A DNA stretch of 36,781 nt from Candidatus Poribacteria bacterium (GTDB taxonomy: Bacteria; Poribacteria; WGA-4E; WGA-3G). The DNA lies in the NCBI GenBank assembly GCA_009845545.1, contig VXZK01000371.1:1-36781 (forward strand), read 5' to 3'. Below are positions 27,542-35,658 of this stretch, in pieces. A model generated the notes under the pieces. The model worked only from the letters and a program-made list of their open reading frames with translations. It did not search any database and was not told where the DNA came from. Positions within the stretch are counted from its first letter, which is position 1. The number at the start of each line of letters is the position of its first letter. Position numbers and translations under genes: made by a program.

Positions 27542-28743
27542 TCAGATTTCTCCATCAAGTCTTGCAGAAGTTCACTATAGAAAATGGCACTACCGACCCC
27601 AAAATCTATGATCCAACTGTCTAAAGCCTTACGCTCATGCCGAATCTCTTCAATATTAATGACTTCTGTGCCAAGTCCGGTCGGGTTATGTAAGAGTAAA
27701 ACACCAAGCCAATCAGATAAACTTTCAGAACTGAAGGTGTCAAGGAGCTGCGAACTATGGGTTGTGATAATGACTTGTGTTCGTTCCGCAATTCGCTCAA
27801 GCACATAGGCAATTTCCTTTAATACACCGGGATGCAGGTTCCGCTCTGGTTCCTCAATCGCAATAAGAGGCGGTAATTCATACTGATTGAGCAAGATGTA
27901 ATAAGCGATAAGACGCAATGTCCCATCAGATGCTCTTTCCACAGGTATAGGATTTTTATACCTCTCTAAAAGACAGAGTCTGTTAACTCCATTAATAGTG
28001 CGATAGCCTATATTTATATTGGTAGAAGCTGCAAGCGAATTACTAACATTATCAAATAATTCCGGCGCGCTTTTGTGCCAGAACGAGAGTAACTTTGAAT
28101 ATGTCAAACCGTCCTCACTAAGGCTTGGAGATCCGTGAAACCACTGGCGTCCTGCAAAGTCTGGATCTGCACCAAACGGCAACGATTGGAAATACTCCCC
28201 CATGACTTCTGGTTGAAAGTCATAAAAATTCCATTCTTTAATATACTCTGTAAAAGCACTAGTAGCGGAATTGTTCCCATATTTAATAGCATAGCCTAAA
28301 GTGATTTTATCAGGCCTGCATGTGTACATAGTCTGATTTTTACCACTTTCATCGTTAATCTCGCCATGCCCTTCCTGAAGAGATATAATTTTGACATTTT
28401 TAACGAACAACTTTTCCGAAAAGAAACGACGTTCAGTCTCTGATCTAAGTTTCAAATCATACAAAACTGGATTATTTTCTATTTCGGAGTGCAATTGGAA
28501 AGTGACAGGATTTGGTTGACCTGCCCATAAGCAATTTTGAATCACTTTGACTGTAGGCGGTTCTTCAACAATGATCGTTTGTTTCAAAAGACGTAAAGCA
28601 CTCAAAATATTTGACTTCCCACTGGCATTGGGTCCGACGAGCACTGTCAAAGGCTTAAGCGGAAGCGTAACATTCCGCAAACTGAGAAAATTTTTGATAT
28701 GAACTTTTTTTAAAAACGCTTTCTGTTCGGACATGGGTTTCAC
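27529..28743 (-). CDS. AAA family (SMC/RecF/AAA_21-type) ATPase
   Basis: IKNFLSLRNVTLPLKPLTVLVGPNASGKSNILSALRLL (Walker A), PPLIAIEEPERNLHPGVLKEIA (Walker B), QVIITTHSSQLLDTF. Likely ATG at 28734 with AAAGGTG SD. Confidence 0.9.
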   Translation of the reverse strand: MKPMSEQKAFLKKVHIKNFLSLRNVTLPLKPLTVLVGPNASGKSNILSALRLLKQTIIVEEPPTVKVIQNCLWAGQPNPVTFQLHSEIENNPVLYDLKLRSETERRFFSEKLFVKNVKIISLQEGHGEINDESGKNQTMYTCRPDKITLGYAIKYGNNSATSAFTEYIKEWNFYDFQPEVMGEYFQSLPFGADPDFAGRQWFHGSPSLSEDGLTYSKLLSFWHKSAPELFDNVSNSLAASTNINIGYRTINGVNRLCLLERYKNPIPVERASDGTLRLIAYYILLNQYELPPLIAIEEPERNLHPGVLKEIAYVLERIAERTQVIITTHSSQLLDTFSSESLSDWLGVLLLHNPTGLGTEVINIEEIRHERKALDSWIIDFGVGSAIFYSELLQDLMEKSEWQA

Positions 28744-28774
28744 CTTTATATCAGGATTAAACTTTGGGCACAGC

Positions 28775-29731
28775 TTAGTTTTTGAGATTCAAAAGTGCCT
28801 GCGTGAACTCATCAATGTTTGATGCGCGTGCGGCGACACGGTGTAACTGATCCAGACGTTGTAGATCGTCAATGGCACCAAGAAAAGGCTTTAGTTTCTC
28901 TGCGACATCGGTCTGAAATCGGACATCCAACACTGCGAGTATCGCCTCAACGGCATACTGTTTTTTGCCTTGTTCGATGCCTTGTTCGATGCCTTGTTCG
29001 ATGCCTTGTTCGATGCCTTGTTCGATGCCTTTCTCAGTAAAGTATTGGATTATAGAAGATTCTTGCATGGTACCCTCCGATATTGCCTCGCGGATGGTTT
29101 GAGAATCGTAAACCAATCCCCCGAGAATCGCTAAGTCCGCGAGTGCTTCTCTCTTTTGCGATTCGTCTTCTGTACTTGTGTCAATTGTACGCGCACAATG
29201 CGCTATCCATTCCGGTGTCTCCAGAGAATCAGGTGGTTTCATCAAGGCGGCAAACGGGAACAGTCCAGCGCGGTTCGCTTCCAGAAAGGTTTGCCCATCC
29301 ATTTCAGTGAGTCTTAGCACACGGTATTGGATGCCGATATTATACCCCGGTACCTCTTGGACGTAAAGTCCGGGGTCGGTACGTCCAGCGTTTGGATGCA
29401 AGTAAACAACATGAGAATAGATTGGGAGTCTGTAAAACCCTATAGCACTACCGATGTAACCTGCCATTCGGAAGGGCATCGGTGCGTCCCGACTGTCGTG
29501 GGTCTGAAACTCACAATGTACAATGGCTTGCTCGCTCCCGGTGGCAATGCGTATAAAACTATCAGCCAAGTGCGTCTTCATTGAGAGTTGCTCGGTTTCG
29601 ATAACTTCAAACTCGTCTGCTTCTATACCGAGGAGCGTCGTGACGAACCCTTTGGGATCTCTACGGATTCCACGTTTTGTGACGTTATCAAACTGTTTGG
29701 GCAGGACGAGTTTTTGGTCAGGAGCGTTCAC
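28775..29731 (-). CDS. Rpn/YhgA-like PD-(D/E)XK nuclease-family protein
   Basis: LADSFIRIATGSEQAIVHCEFQTHDS (D...ExQ), low-complexity (GIEQ)5 linker typical of Rpn-type proteins. Confidence 0.75.
   Translation of the reverse strand: MNAPDQKLVLPKQFDNVTKRGIRRDPKGFVTTLLGIEADEFEVIETEQLSMKTHLADSFIRIATGSEQAIVHCEFQTHDSRDAPMPFRMAGYIGSAIGFYRLPIYSHVVYLHPNAGRTDPGLYVQEVPGYNIGIQYRVLRLTEMDGQTFLEANRAGLFPFAALMKPPDSLETPEWIAHCARTIDTSTEDESQKREALADLAILGGLVYDSQTIREAISEGTMQESSIIQYFTEKGIEQGIEQGIEQGIEQGIEQGKKQYAVEAILAVLDVRFQTDVAEKLKPFLGAIDDLQRLDQLHRVAARASNIDEFTQALLNLKN
28971..29030. repeat. In-frame 12-bp tandem repeat, 5 copies of TGTTCGATGCCT
   Basis: Five perfect copies, encoding (GIEQ)5 on the minus strand inside the Rpn-like CDS. 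Confidence 0.97.
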
Positions 29732-29824
29732 TTTGGGATCCTGTGTTCGTAATGAGTTTAGATTCGCTGTTAAAGCTTTCTCCCAATTGCCTTGTTGTAA
29801 TTATACACCGTAGTGTTGTATCTG

Positions 29825-29901
29825 TCAATTGCTTTTAGGGGCAGTATCAATATCAAGTTCGGATACGTCGATCTCACCGGAGATGAACTTGGCGGGGGAA
29901 G
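29825..29901 (-). pseudogene. Relic of an hsdS 3' end
   Basis: Minus-strand translation DSSPAKFISGEIDVSELDIDTAPKSN* parallels HsdS RDLLLPKLISGEIDVSEIDIDTNG; 29844-29889 matches 30515-30560 at 40/46 nt. Confidence 0.85.
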
Positions 29902-29906
29902 AATCG

Positions 29907-30275
29907 CTAACTTGGCATAGGTCTCTGTTGGATGTCGTTTTCATTATGAACGACGAAAAAGTTTTCTGTCCAGTCTGATCGACTTTCCACTACATTTGCC
30001 ATAATTTGTGCTACCTCCGATGGTGAACGGTTATCACGTCGGACGCGGAATAGGATAACTCCGAAGGGAGCTTTCTGTTTGTGTCGGAAAATTAGACGCC
30101 CGAAATGTCCTTTGTCGGATGTGAGAAGCACCCTACCTTCAGAAGTAGCACGAGAAAGCACCATTTGGTCATCAATCCCAGGCGTTTCTTCCTCTATCCA
30201 TACGAGATCATGTCCACGAGAACGAAGCATTTCTACTTCTATTCTGTTGAAATTTTCATCTGCTAACAGACGCAC
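29907..30275 (-). CDS. DUF5615 family PIN-like protein (putative toxin)
   Basis: MRLLADENFNRIEVEMLRSRGHDLVWIEEETPGIDDQMVLSRATSEGRVLLTSDKGHFGRLIF: PIN-like acidic positions (D in LLADEN, TSDKGHF). Confidence 0.88.
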   Translation of the reverse strand: MRLLADENFNRIEVEMLRSRGHDLVWIEEETPGIDDQMVLSRATSEGRVLLTSDKGHFGRLIFRHKQKAPFGVILFRVRRDNRSPSEVAQIMANVVESRSDWTENFFVVHNENDIQQRPMPS

Positions 30276-31677
30276 GTGTCACCTTTTCTTGATACGCGTG
30301 ACACGCCTCAATGTCTTCATGTACAACGCTGGGATAATTTTCAACAATATCGTCCTCACTCCACCCTTGTTTCAGTAAGTCAAGGATAAACGCAACAGCC
30401 AAACGCGTCCCTTTGATAACAGGCTTTCCACCGAGGATTTTTCTATCAGAATGCAAACGCGCTGTTAGCGGGTATGGAATGTATGTCCCGCCTTTTGTGG
30501 GCTGCATTCCATTTGTATCAATATCAATTTCGGATACGTCAATCTCGCCTGAGATGAGTTTTGGGAGAAGGAGGTCACGGGTTTGGCGGAGATTGGCGTT
30601 CTGAAAGATTAAGTTATGAATTTTATCAATGACTTCGCAAGTAAAAGTATTGAAGCGTTGGGTGATTTGATCAGGTGGAACTATAACTGGATACTTAACA
30701 AGCACTTTCCAATCGGCTCTTGGCATCTTTGAGCCTTGTGAAGTCGTTGTTGCATACTTGATAAAGTGCTCACTCGAAACGTAGGAAAGGGTTATCGCAA
30801 AGTATTCGTTTATTTTAGGATGTATTACAATCGTGTCTGATGAACAAATTCCATTTAGAGGCGCAACACCTACTTTATGAAAATATGGACGGATCTTACC
30901 GAATAGAATTTCACCTTTTTTAAATCTCAATTTTGCACTGTTAATTGAGGCAACGGAGTCCCAATTTGAAAGGGCAATTGATTTTCGGGGTAGATGTTCT
31001 AAACCGAAATAGGGAGTTTCCTGCTTAACATCTCTCGGCTTCACGTTTCGTCTAATGGATTCTGCCAAGTCCCCGAGTTCACCTACTTTCCATCCTTGTG
31101 GTATGGGTCCTAATGGAGATTCTACCATCGGGACGTTTTCATGTCCGGGGAATCGGAAGTGGACGAACCATTCTTGGTAGAGGGTTTGTGCCATGTCCTC
31201 AAGGATTTTGATGCGGCGGGTGTTGTTTTCGATGAGGTCGTCGTAGGCAGAGAGGATAGCGGCGATTTTGCTTTGGATAGGCATCGGTGGACAAAGGATT
31301 TTGGATGTTTTCAAGTACTTAAAATGCCTTTGGTAACCGAAGTGTTCCAAGGACAAATCTCGTAATGCATAGTAGAGGTAGCGAATGTCAAAATCTTCTG
31401 TAGGACGTATTAGCTGCGTACCGTCTGCCCCGACTGCAAAGGGAAAATCCACGTATTTTAAAGTACATGTGTGGTCACCAAATACAATGACAGGAAGTTT
31501 GCCATCATAAGAGCGTTCTGCATCGTCTATATAACCAGCAATAAAGTCTTGACCTTGGTCAACCACCGGAATAGAACCACTGGATAAATACTCAGACTTT
31601 TTTATTTTGTGCTTTTTCCTGAGAGTTTTAATGTAGTCCCCAATTAGAACTTCGCTGTTTTGTATAGAATTATTCAT
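30256..31677 (-). CDS. hsdS: Type I restriction specificity subunit HsdS fused in frame to a C-terminal DUF433 domain
   Basis: HsdS: PPMPIQSKIAAILSAYDDLIENNTRRIKILEDMAQTLYQEWF and LLLPKLISGEIDVSEIDID. DUF433: RLHSDRKILGGKPVIKGTRLAVAFILDLLKQGWSEDDIVENYPSVVHEDIEACHAY. ATG at 31677 preferred (MNNSIQNSEVLIGDYI). Confidence 0.92.
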   Translation of the reverse strand: MNNSIQNSEVLIGDYIKTLRKKHKIKKSEYLSSGSIPVVDQGQDFIAGYIDDAERSYDGKLPVIVFGDHTCTLKYVDFPFAVGADGTQLIRPTEDFDIRYLYYALRDLSLEHFGYQRHFKYLKTSKILCPPMPIQSKIAAILSAYDDLIENNTRRIKILEDMAQTLYQEWFVHFRFPGHENVPMVESPLGPIPQGWKVGELGDLAESIRRNVKPRDVKQETPYFGLEHLPRKSIALSNWDSVASINSAKLRFKKGEILFGKIRPYFHKVGVAPLNGICSSDTIVIHPKINEYFAITLSYVSSEHFIKYATTTSQGSKMPRADWKVLVKYPVIVPPDQITQRFNTFTCEVIDKIHNLIFQNANLRQTRDLLLPKLISGEIDVSEIDIDTNGMQPTKGGTYIPYPLTARLHSDRKILGGKPVIKGTRLAVAFILDLLKQGWSEDDIVENYPSVVHEDIEACHAYQEKVTRASVSR

Positions 31678-31858
31678 TATCAACCTTAGAATCATCAGAT
31701 TGCGTCTGATCTGTCTCAGATTTTAGGTCTACCTGAATTTCCCCTTCTTGGGTTTCGTCCCAATAATCGGTGAGGTCATGTGTGTCCCAAAATTCGCCGA
31801 TTTCTTCTGGTGTTGCATCGGGAGGGGGCATTGGGTCTCGTTTTTTATCTTCAGGCAT
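31670..31858 (-). CDS. Small acidic antitoxin-like protein (BrnA/CopG-type EFWDTHDLTDYWDET region)
   Basis: PPPDATPEEIGEFWDTHDLTDYWDETQEGEIQVDL resembles N-termini of CopG/BrnA-type antitoxins, but no ribbon-helix-helix follows. Confidence 0.55.
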   Translation of the reverse strand: MPEDKKRDPMPPPDATPEEIGEFWDTHDLTDYWDETQEGEIQVDLKSETDQTQSDDSKVDNE

Positions 31859-31872
31859 ATATCCTTCGCTCC

Positions 31873-32202
31873 TTAAGTTGAAACAACTTGCAGGTGCCCG
31901 ACTTTCTCATCTGAAGGTGTAATACGAATTTCAATATTACGGTTCAACCGCTTTAAGAGTAAAAGCAGCTGTGGCACGGTAAAAAGATGAAAATCTCCCG
32001 CTTGTATTCGAGATACATCATCTGCATCAATTCCAAAATGTGTCTTCGCTTTCGTAGGAGTCAGTTTTAGTTCCTCAAAAAGACTATAAACATGATAGGC
32101 AAGGTACGACCGTAACTGTTCACCTTCAGCCTCCTCTTCAGAAAAGCCCATATCTAAAAACACATTCCCAGAACTCTCCTCAATTTTGATCTCTTCACTC
32201 AT
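31873..32202 (-). CDS. HigA-like XRE family antitoxin
   Basis: NVFLDMGFSEEEAEGEQLRSYLAYHVYSLFEELKLTPTKAKTHFGIDADDVSRIQAGDFHLFTVPQLLLLLKRLNRNIEI: HTH_37/HigA pattern; 8-nt overlap with toxin. Confidence 0.88.
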   Translation of the reverse strand: MSEEIKIEESSGNVFLDMGFSEEEAEGEQLRSYLAYHVYSLFEELKLTPTKAKTHFGIDADDVSRIQAGDFHLFTVPQLLLLLKRLNRNIEIRITPSDEKVGHLQVVST

Positions 32203-32551
32203 TTTTTGCCTCCATTTCTTTTGCCATTCTTAAGCGTTGTTTAATCAAGTCAATTTCTTTTTTCGGTGTACTGATGCCACGAGTGGATTTCTTCTGAAAT
32301 ACGTGCAGCACATAGATATTCTCGCCAATCTTAACAGTATAAACGGCGCGGTAGGTGTTCGTATTGTAACGAGCGGTGATCTCAAATACACCTGAACCGA
32401 CACCTCGAAGTGGTTTTGCCTTCTGATGTTTTTTTCCGAGTTGGGCGAATAGCAGTGCATCACCCACTATTTGTCTTGGAGGTTTGGGGAAACTCTGGAT
32501 TTGCTCATGAGAGTTCCCAACCCATTTCACATCTTTCATCGCTTGATCCAA
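32195..32551 (-). CDS. HigB/phage Gp49-like (DUF891, RelE superfamily) toxin
   Basis: AKPLRGVGSGVFEITARYNTNTYRAVYTVKIGENIYVLHVFQKKSTRGISTPKKEIDLIKQRL. Confidence 0.9.
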   Translation of the reverse strand: MDQAMKDVKWVGNSHEQIQSFPKPPRQIVGDALLFAQLGKKHQKAKPLRGVGSGVFEITARYNTNTYRAVYTVKIGENIYVLHVFQKKSTRGISTPKKEIDLIKQRLRMAKEMEAKNE

Positions 32552-32572
32552 AATCCTAACTCTCTTTTGATA

Positions 32573-34138
32573 TTATACCCCATCTTCCAGAATCTTTGCA
32601 ACATTCTCAGCGATACGTTCCTCAAGTTGATGTGCTTCGGCATTTAGGATGGCTAATTCCTCGTTGAGCTGCGTAAATCGTTCAACAAAGTCAAAATCAT
32701 CGGTTGTCTGTTCATCCACCCCGACATAGCGTCCGGGGTTCAGACTCCAGCCTTGTGTCTCAATCTCGGCAATCGTAGCGACCTTGCAAAGTCCGGGAAC
32801 ATCAATGTATGCTGTATCGGGGAATTTTGAGGCGAGGAAATCTGCGCTGTCGTGTTGATTTTCTGGTGCTTCTCCGCGATAAAGTCTGACGATGTTTGCG
32901 AGGAATTCAAGTTGTAAGGGTGTGAATTCCCGATGTGCGCGGCTCACCTGCTGATAGAGATGGCGTGCGTCAATGAACAAGACTTTATCGTGTCTATCGC
33001 CGTTCCGTTTGGACTTATCGAAAAAATAGAGGGTACAGGGTAAAGTCACAGTATAAAAGAAATTTGAGGCGATGCTGCCGATGACATCGACTGCCCCCGA
33101 TTCAATAATTTGGCGGCGGATGTCGAGTTCAGAGGCGCGGGCATCGGCGGCGGAGTTCGCCATGACGAAACCTGCGCGTCCAGATTCAGAGAGCGACGTG
33201 TAGAACAGTTGTATCCAAAGGTAGTTGGCATTATCAACGCGAGGCATACCGAACGGAAATCGGGGATCGTCTTTGATGCGTTCTCTATCTACGCGATCGA
33301 CATTGAAGGGCGGATTTGCCATCACAAAATCAAACCTACCGAAGCAGTTGTGCGGATCCTCATAGTAGCTATTTGCCTGTTTGATATCGCCTTCAAGCGC
33401 GTGAACGGCGAGATTCATCTTACACAACCTGATAGTTTCGGCGACGCGTTCAACGCCGTAAATGCTGATGTCTCCGGGGTTACCATTTTTCTTGTGGTTA
33501 CTAATGAACGCTGCACTCTGGACGAACATACCACCGGAGCCACACGCAGGATCGAGGATGCGCCCGTGAAAGGGTTGTATAATCTCAACGATGAGTTTGA
33601 CGAGCGAAGTCGGCGTGAAGAACTCCCCGCCGCGTTGCCCTTCGCTCATGGCGAAATTGCCGAGGAAGTACTCATAAACCTTCCCGAAAGCATCTCCTTC
33701 AATGTCCATAGGGATCTGTTCCATGATACGGAGGAGTTCAAGGAGTGTGCTCTTTTCCAGACGATTGTAGGTCTTCGGTAGGACACCATCAACCTGTGAA
33801 TTTTCTGTTTCTATTGCCTTCATAGCGTCTGTGATGGTTTGTCCGATGTTTTCACCTTCTGGCAAATTCAGTAGGTATTGAAAACGTGAATGCTCTGGCA
33901 GATAAAGTACACCGCGGGCTTGACATTCCATTCTCAGGTCGGGCTGCCTGCGGCTGTTTGGATCGACTTCGCTGCTGATTTCTTGTTCAGCCTGTGTAAA
34001 TTTCTGATCGGCGTATCGTAAAAAGATAAGACCGAGGACAGGTGTTGAGTATTCGGAAGCCTTAAGACGTGAATTGGCTCTGAGTTCATCGGCAGCACTC
34101 CAGAGCCTATTTTCAATGTCGGTGAGATTGGTGTTCAT
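32573..34138 (-). CDS. hsdM: Type I restriction-modification DNA methyltransferase subunit M
   Basis: [82 protein letters not shown] (NPPF). Confidence 0.97.
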   Translation of the reverse strand: MNTNLTDIENRLWSAADELRANSRLKASEYSTPVLGLIFLRYADQKFTQAEQEISSEVDPNSRRQPDLRMECQARGVLYLPEHSRFQYLLNLPEGENIGQTITDAMKAIETENSQVDGVLPKTYNRLEKSTLLELLRIMEQIPMDIEGDAFGKVYEYFLGNFAMSEGQRGGEFFTPTSLVKLIVEIIQPFHGRILDPACGSGGMFVQSAAFISNHKKNGNPGDISIYGVERVAETIRLCKMNLAVHALEGDIKQANSYYEDPHNCFGRFDFVMANPPFNVDRVDRERIKDDPRFPFGMPRVDNANYLWIQLFYTSLSESGRAGFVMANSAADARASELDIRRQIIESGAVDVIGSIASNFFYTVTLPCTLYFFDKSKRNGDRHDKVLFIDARHLYQQVSRAHREFTPLQLEFLANIVRLYRGEAPENQHDSADFLASKFPDTAYIDVPGLCKVATIAEIETQGWSLNPGRYVGVDEQTTDDFDFVERFTQLNEELAILNAEAHQLEERIAENVAKILEDGV

Positions 34139-34149
34139 AATGTCTGATA

Positions 34150-34695
34150 TTAACTCCTTGTCTGAAATGGAAATCGTTCCGCAACGACGAACCGGTCATC
34201 TGTTTCAGGCGATCGGTAGATAAGACTGATAGCATCCACCTCACATCGTATCGGTTGCCATTCGGTTTGGAGACGCTGCTGTTGGGTCTGCAAGGCGCGG
34301 TGTTGGAATTGTCCGACGGAAAGGTGTGGGTGGAATCCACCAGCAAATCGCGCGGTATCATCGTAGTCCGGAAGATGCTGCAACAGTATCGTGTGCAATT
34401 GCCCGATTTCGTCTGCTGGTTCGGGAACAAGGAACATTGTGCACGACTTGCGGTGTTTGAAAGCGTCAAAACGTGTAAGTTCAACGGAGATAGGTGACAC
34501 CTGCTGTGCGGCTTTTGCGAGTGCAGGGATCACAGCTGCAAAATCGCGACGTTCTGCGAATGGATAGAGCAGCGTTATGTGGGGCATCCATCGCCTGAAG
34601 TTTCGGTCATGAACGCGACGGATGGCTTGGATAGATGGCTGCACGGTTTCTGGTGGGATGAGGACGACTGCTGTGGTGTGGGTTTTGTTAGACAT
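34150..34695 (-). CDS. 2'-5' RNA ligase-like 2H phosphoesterase family protein
   Basis: Two HxT/S motifs: [10 protein letters not shown] and HPHLSVGQF; size and spacing fit the 2H phosphoesterase fold. Confidence 0.85.
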   Translation of the reverse strand: MSNKTHTTAVVLIPPETVQPSIQAIRRVHDRNFRRWMPHITLLYPFAERRDFAAVIPALAKAAQQVSPISVELTRFDAFKHRKSCTMFLVPEPADEIGQLHTILLQHLPDYDDTARFAGGFHPHLSVGQFQHRALQTQQQRLQTEWQPIRCEVDAISLIYRSPETDDRFVVAERFPFQTRS

Positions 34696-34741
34696 AAAAA
34701 AAAATATAAGCGTTTTGGCAATCGAGGTTCGGGATTAAGAT

Positions 34742-34794
34742 CCGGCGCGGTTACAAACCGCGCCGGCAAGGACATAACGAGGTTACAAACCTCG
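34742..34794. repeat. Two adjacent palindromes (CCGGCGCGGTT-ACA-AACCGCGCCGG and CGAGGTT-ACA-AACCTCG)
   Basis: Perfect arms of 11 and 7 bp, same ACA loop, same following GCCKGCAAGG. Confidence 0.75.
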
Positions 34795-34815
34795 CCTGCA
34801 AGGGTCCGGGAAAAG

Positions 34816-35613
34816 TTAACCGACGGACATGCCCCAACGACCGCCATCAACGTGTATTGTCTGTCCTGTGATATAGGAAGCATCGTCACTGAGGAGGAAA
34901 ATAATCGCGGCGGCGACCTCTTCCGGTTTGGCAAGCCGTTTCATGATACACGAGGAGATCGTTAATTCCTCTAACGCCTTTTTCTGAGCAGCGGGATCCG
35001 ATGCACCACCGAAGTGCATCTCCGTAACGATCCAGCCCGGTGCGACAGCATTAACCCGGATACCGTATTCGACAAACTCATAAGCCATTGTTTTGGTGAG
35101 AGAAACCAATCCGGCTTTAATTGCGTCGTAGATCCATTGCCCGGGTCTGCCGAGGAATCCACCCTCCGATGAGAGATTAACGATAGCGGCCCCCTCCTGT
35201 TTCAATAGCGGTAAGAGATGTTGCGTCATCAGCACCCACCCTCGGAGACCGACAGCGGTTTCGGGTTCCCAATTGGGTATCCATGCCCCGTCTTCAATTT
35301 TACCGGTTCTCAAGATAGCGGCGTTGTTAACGAGGATATGGAGTGCAGAAAACTTTTCGGTGACAGTACGGGCAGCGGCGATAACGCTTTCATCATCAGC
35401 AAGATCGACCTCTATGTAGGTGGCTTTACCACCTGTTTCTTGGATTTCGGAGACTGCTCTGTTCGCCATTTCTGCGTTGTTGTCGGCGATGATGACATGC
35501 GCACCTTCGGCTGCGAGACGGTTCGCGGTCGCTCTGCCGATGCCGGAGGCACCACCTGTTATTAATGCGATTTTATCTGTGAAACGGATTGTTCCCCATG
35601 GGTTTGTTTGCAT
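34816..35613 (-). CDS. SDR family NAD(P)-dependent oxidoreductase
   Basis: ALITGGASGIGRATANRLAAEGA, LVNNAAI, YDAIKAGLVSLTKTMAYE (YxxxK), RVNAVAPGWI. Confidence 0.93.
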   Translation of the reverse strand: MQTNPWGTIRFTDKIALITGGASGIGRATANRLAAEGAHVIIADNNAEMANRAVSEIQETGGKATYIEVDLADDESVIAAARTVTEKFSALHILVNNAAILRTGKIEDGAWIPNWEPETAVGLRGWVLMTQHLLPLLKQEGAAIVNLSSEGGFLGRPGQWIYDAIKAGLVSLTKTMAYEFVEYGIRVNAVAPGWIVTEMHFGGASDPAAQKKALEELTISSCIMKRLAKPEEVAAAIIFLLSDDASYITGQTIHVDGGRWGMSVG

Positions 35614-35633
35614 GTATTTTTTCTCTTGTGGAC

Positions 35634-35650
35634 GGCACGCGGAGCGTGCC
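35634..35650. repeat. Intergenic palindrome GGCACGC-GGA-GCGTGCC
   Basis: 7-bp perfect arms with 3-nt loop, followed by TACTAC. Confidence 0.65.
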
Positions 35651-35658
35651 TACTACTA

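Noticed and set aside
28971-29030. Possible CRISPR array
   Set aside because: Repeats are 12 bp, contiguous, without spacers and in frame within a CDS.
28819-29040. Plus-strand ORF with VRCLVRCLVRCL repeats
   Set aside because: It is the antisense reading of the 12-bp repeat inside the Rpn-like CDS; the minus frame has the recognisable family.
33110-33781. 223-aa plus-strand ORF
   Set aside because: Antisense to hsdM, whose motifs are unambiguous; no plausible protein features.
34742-34803. tRNA or CRISPR-like repeats
   Set aside because: Only two short hairpins, no cloverleaf or anticodon arm and no spacers of uniform length; better described as extragenic palindromes.
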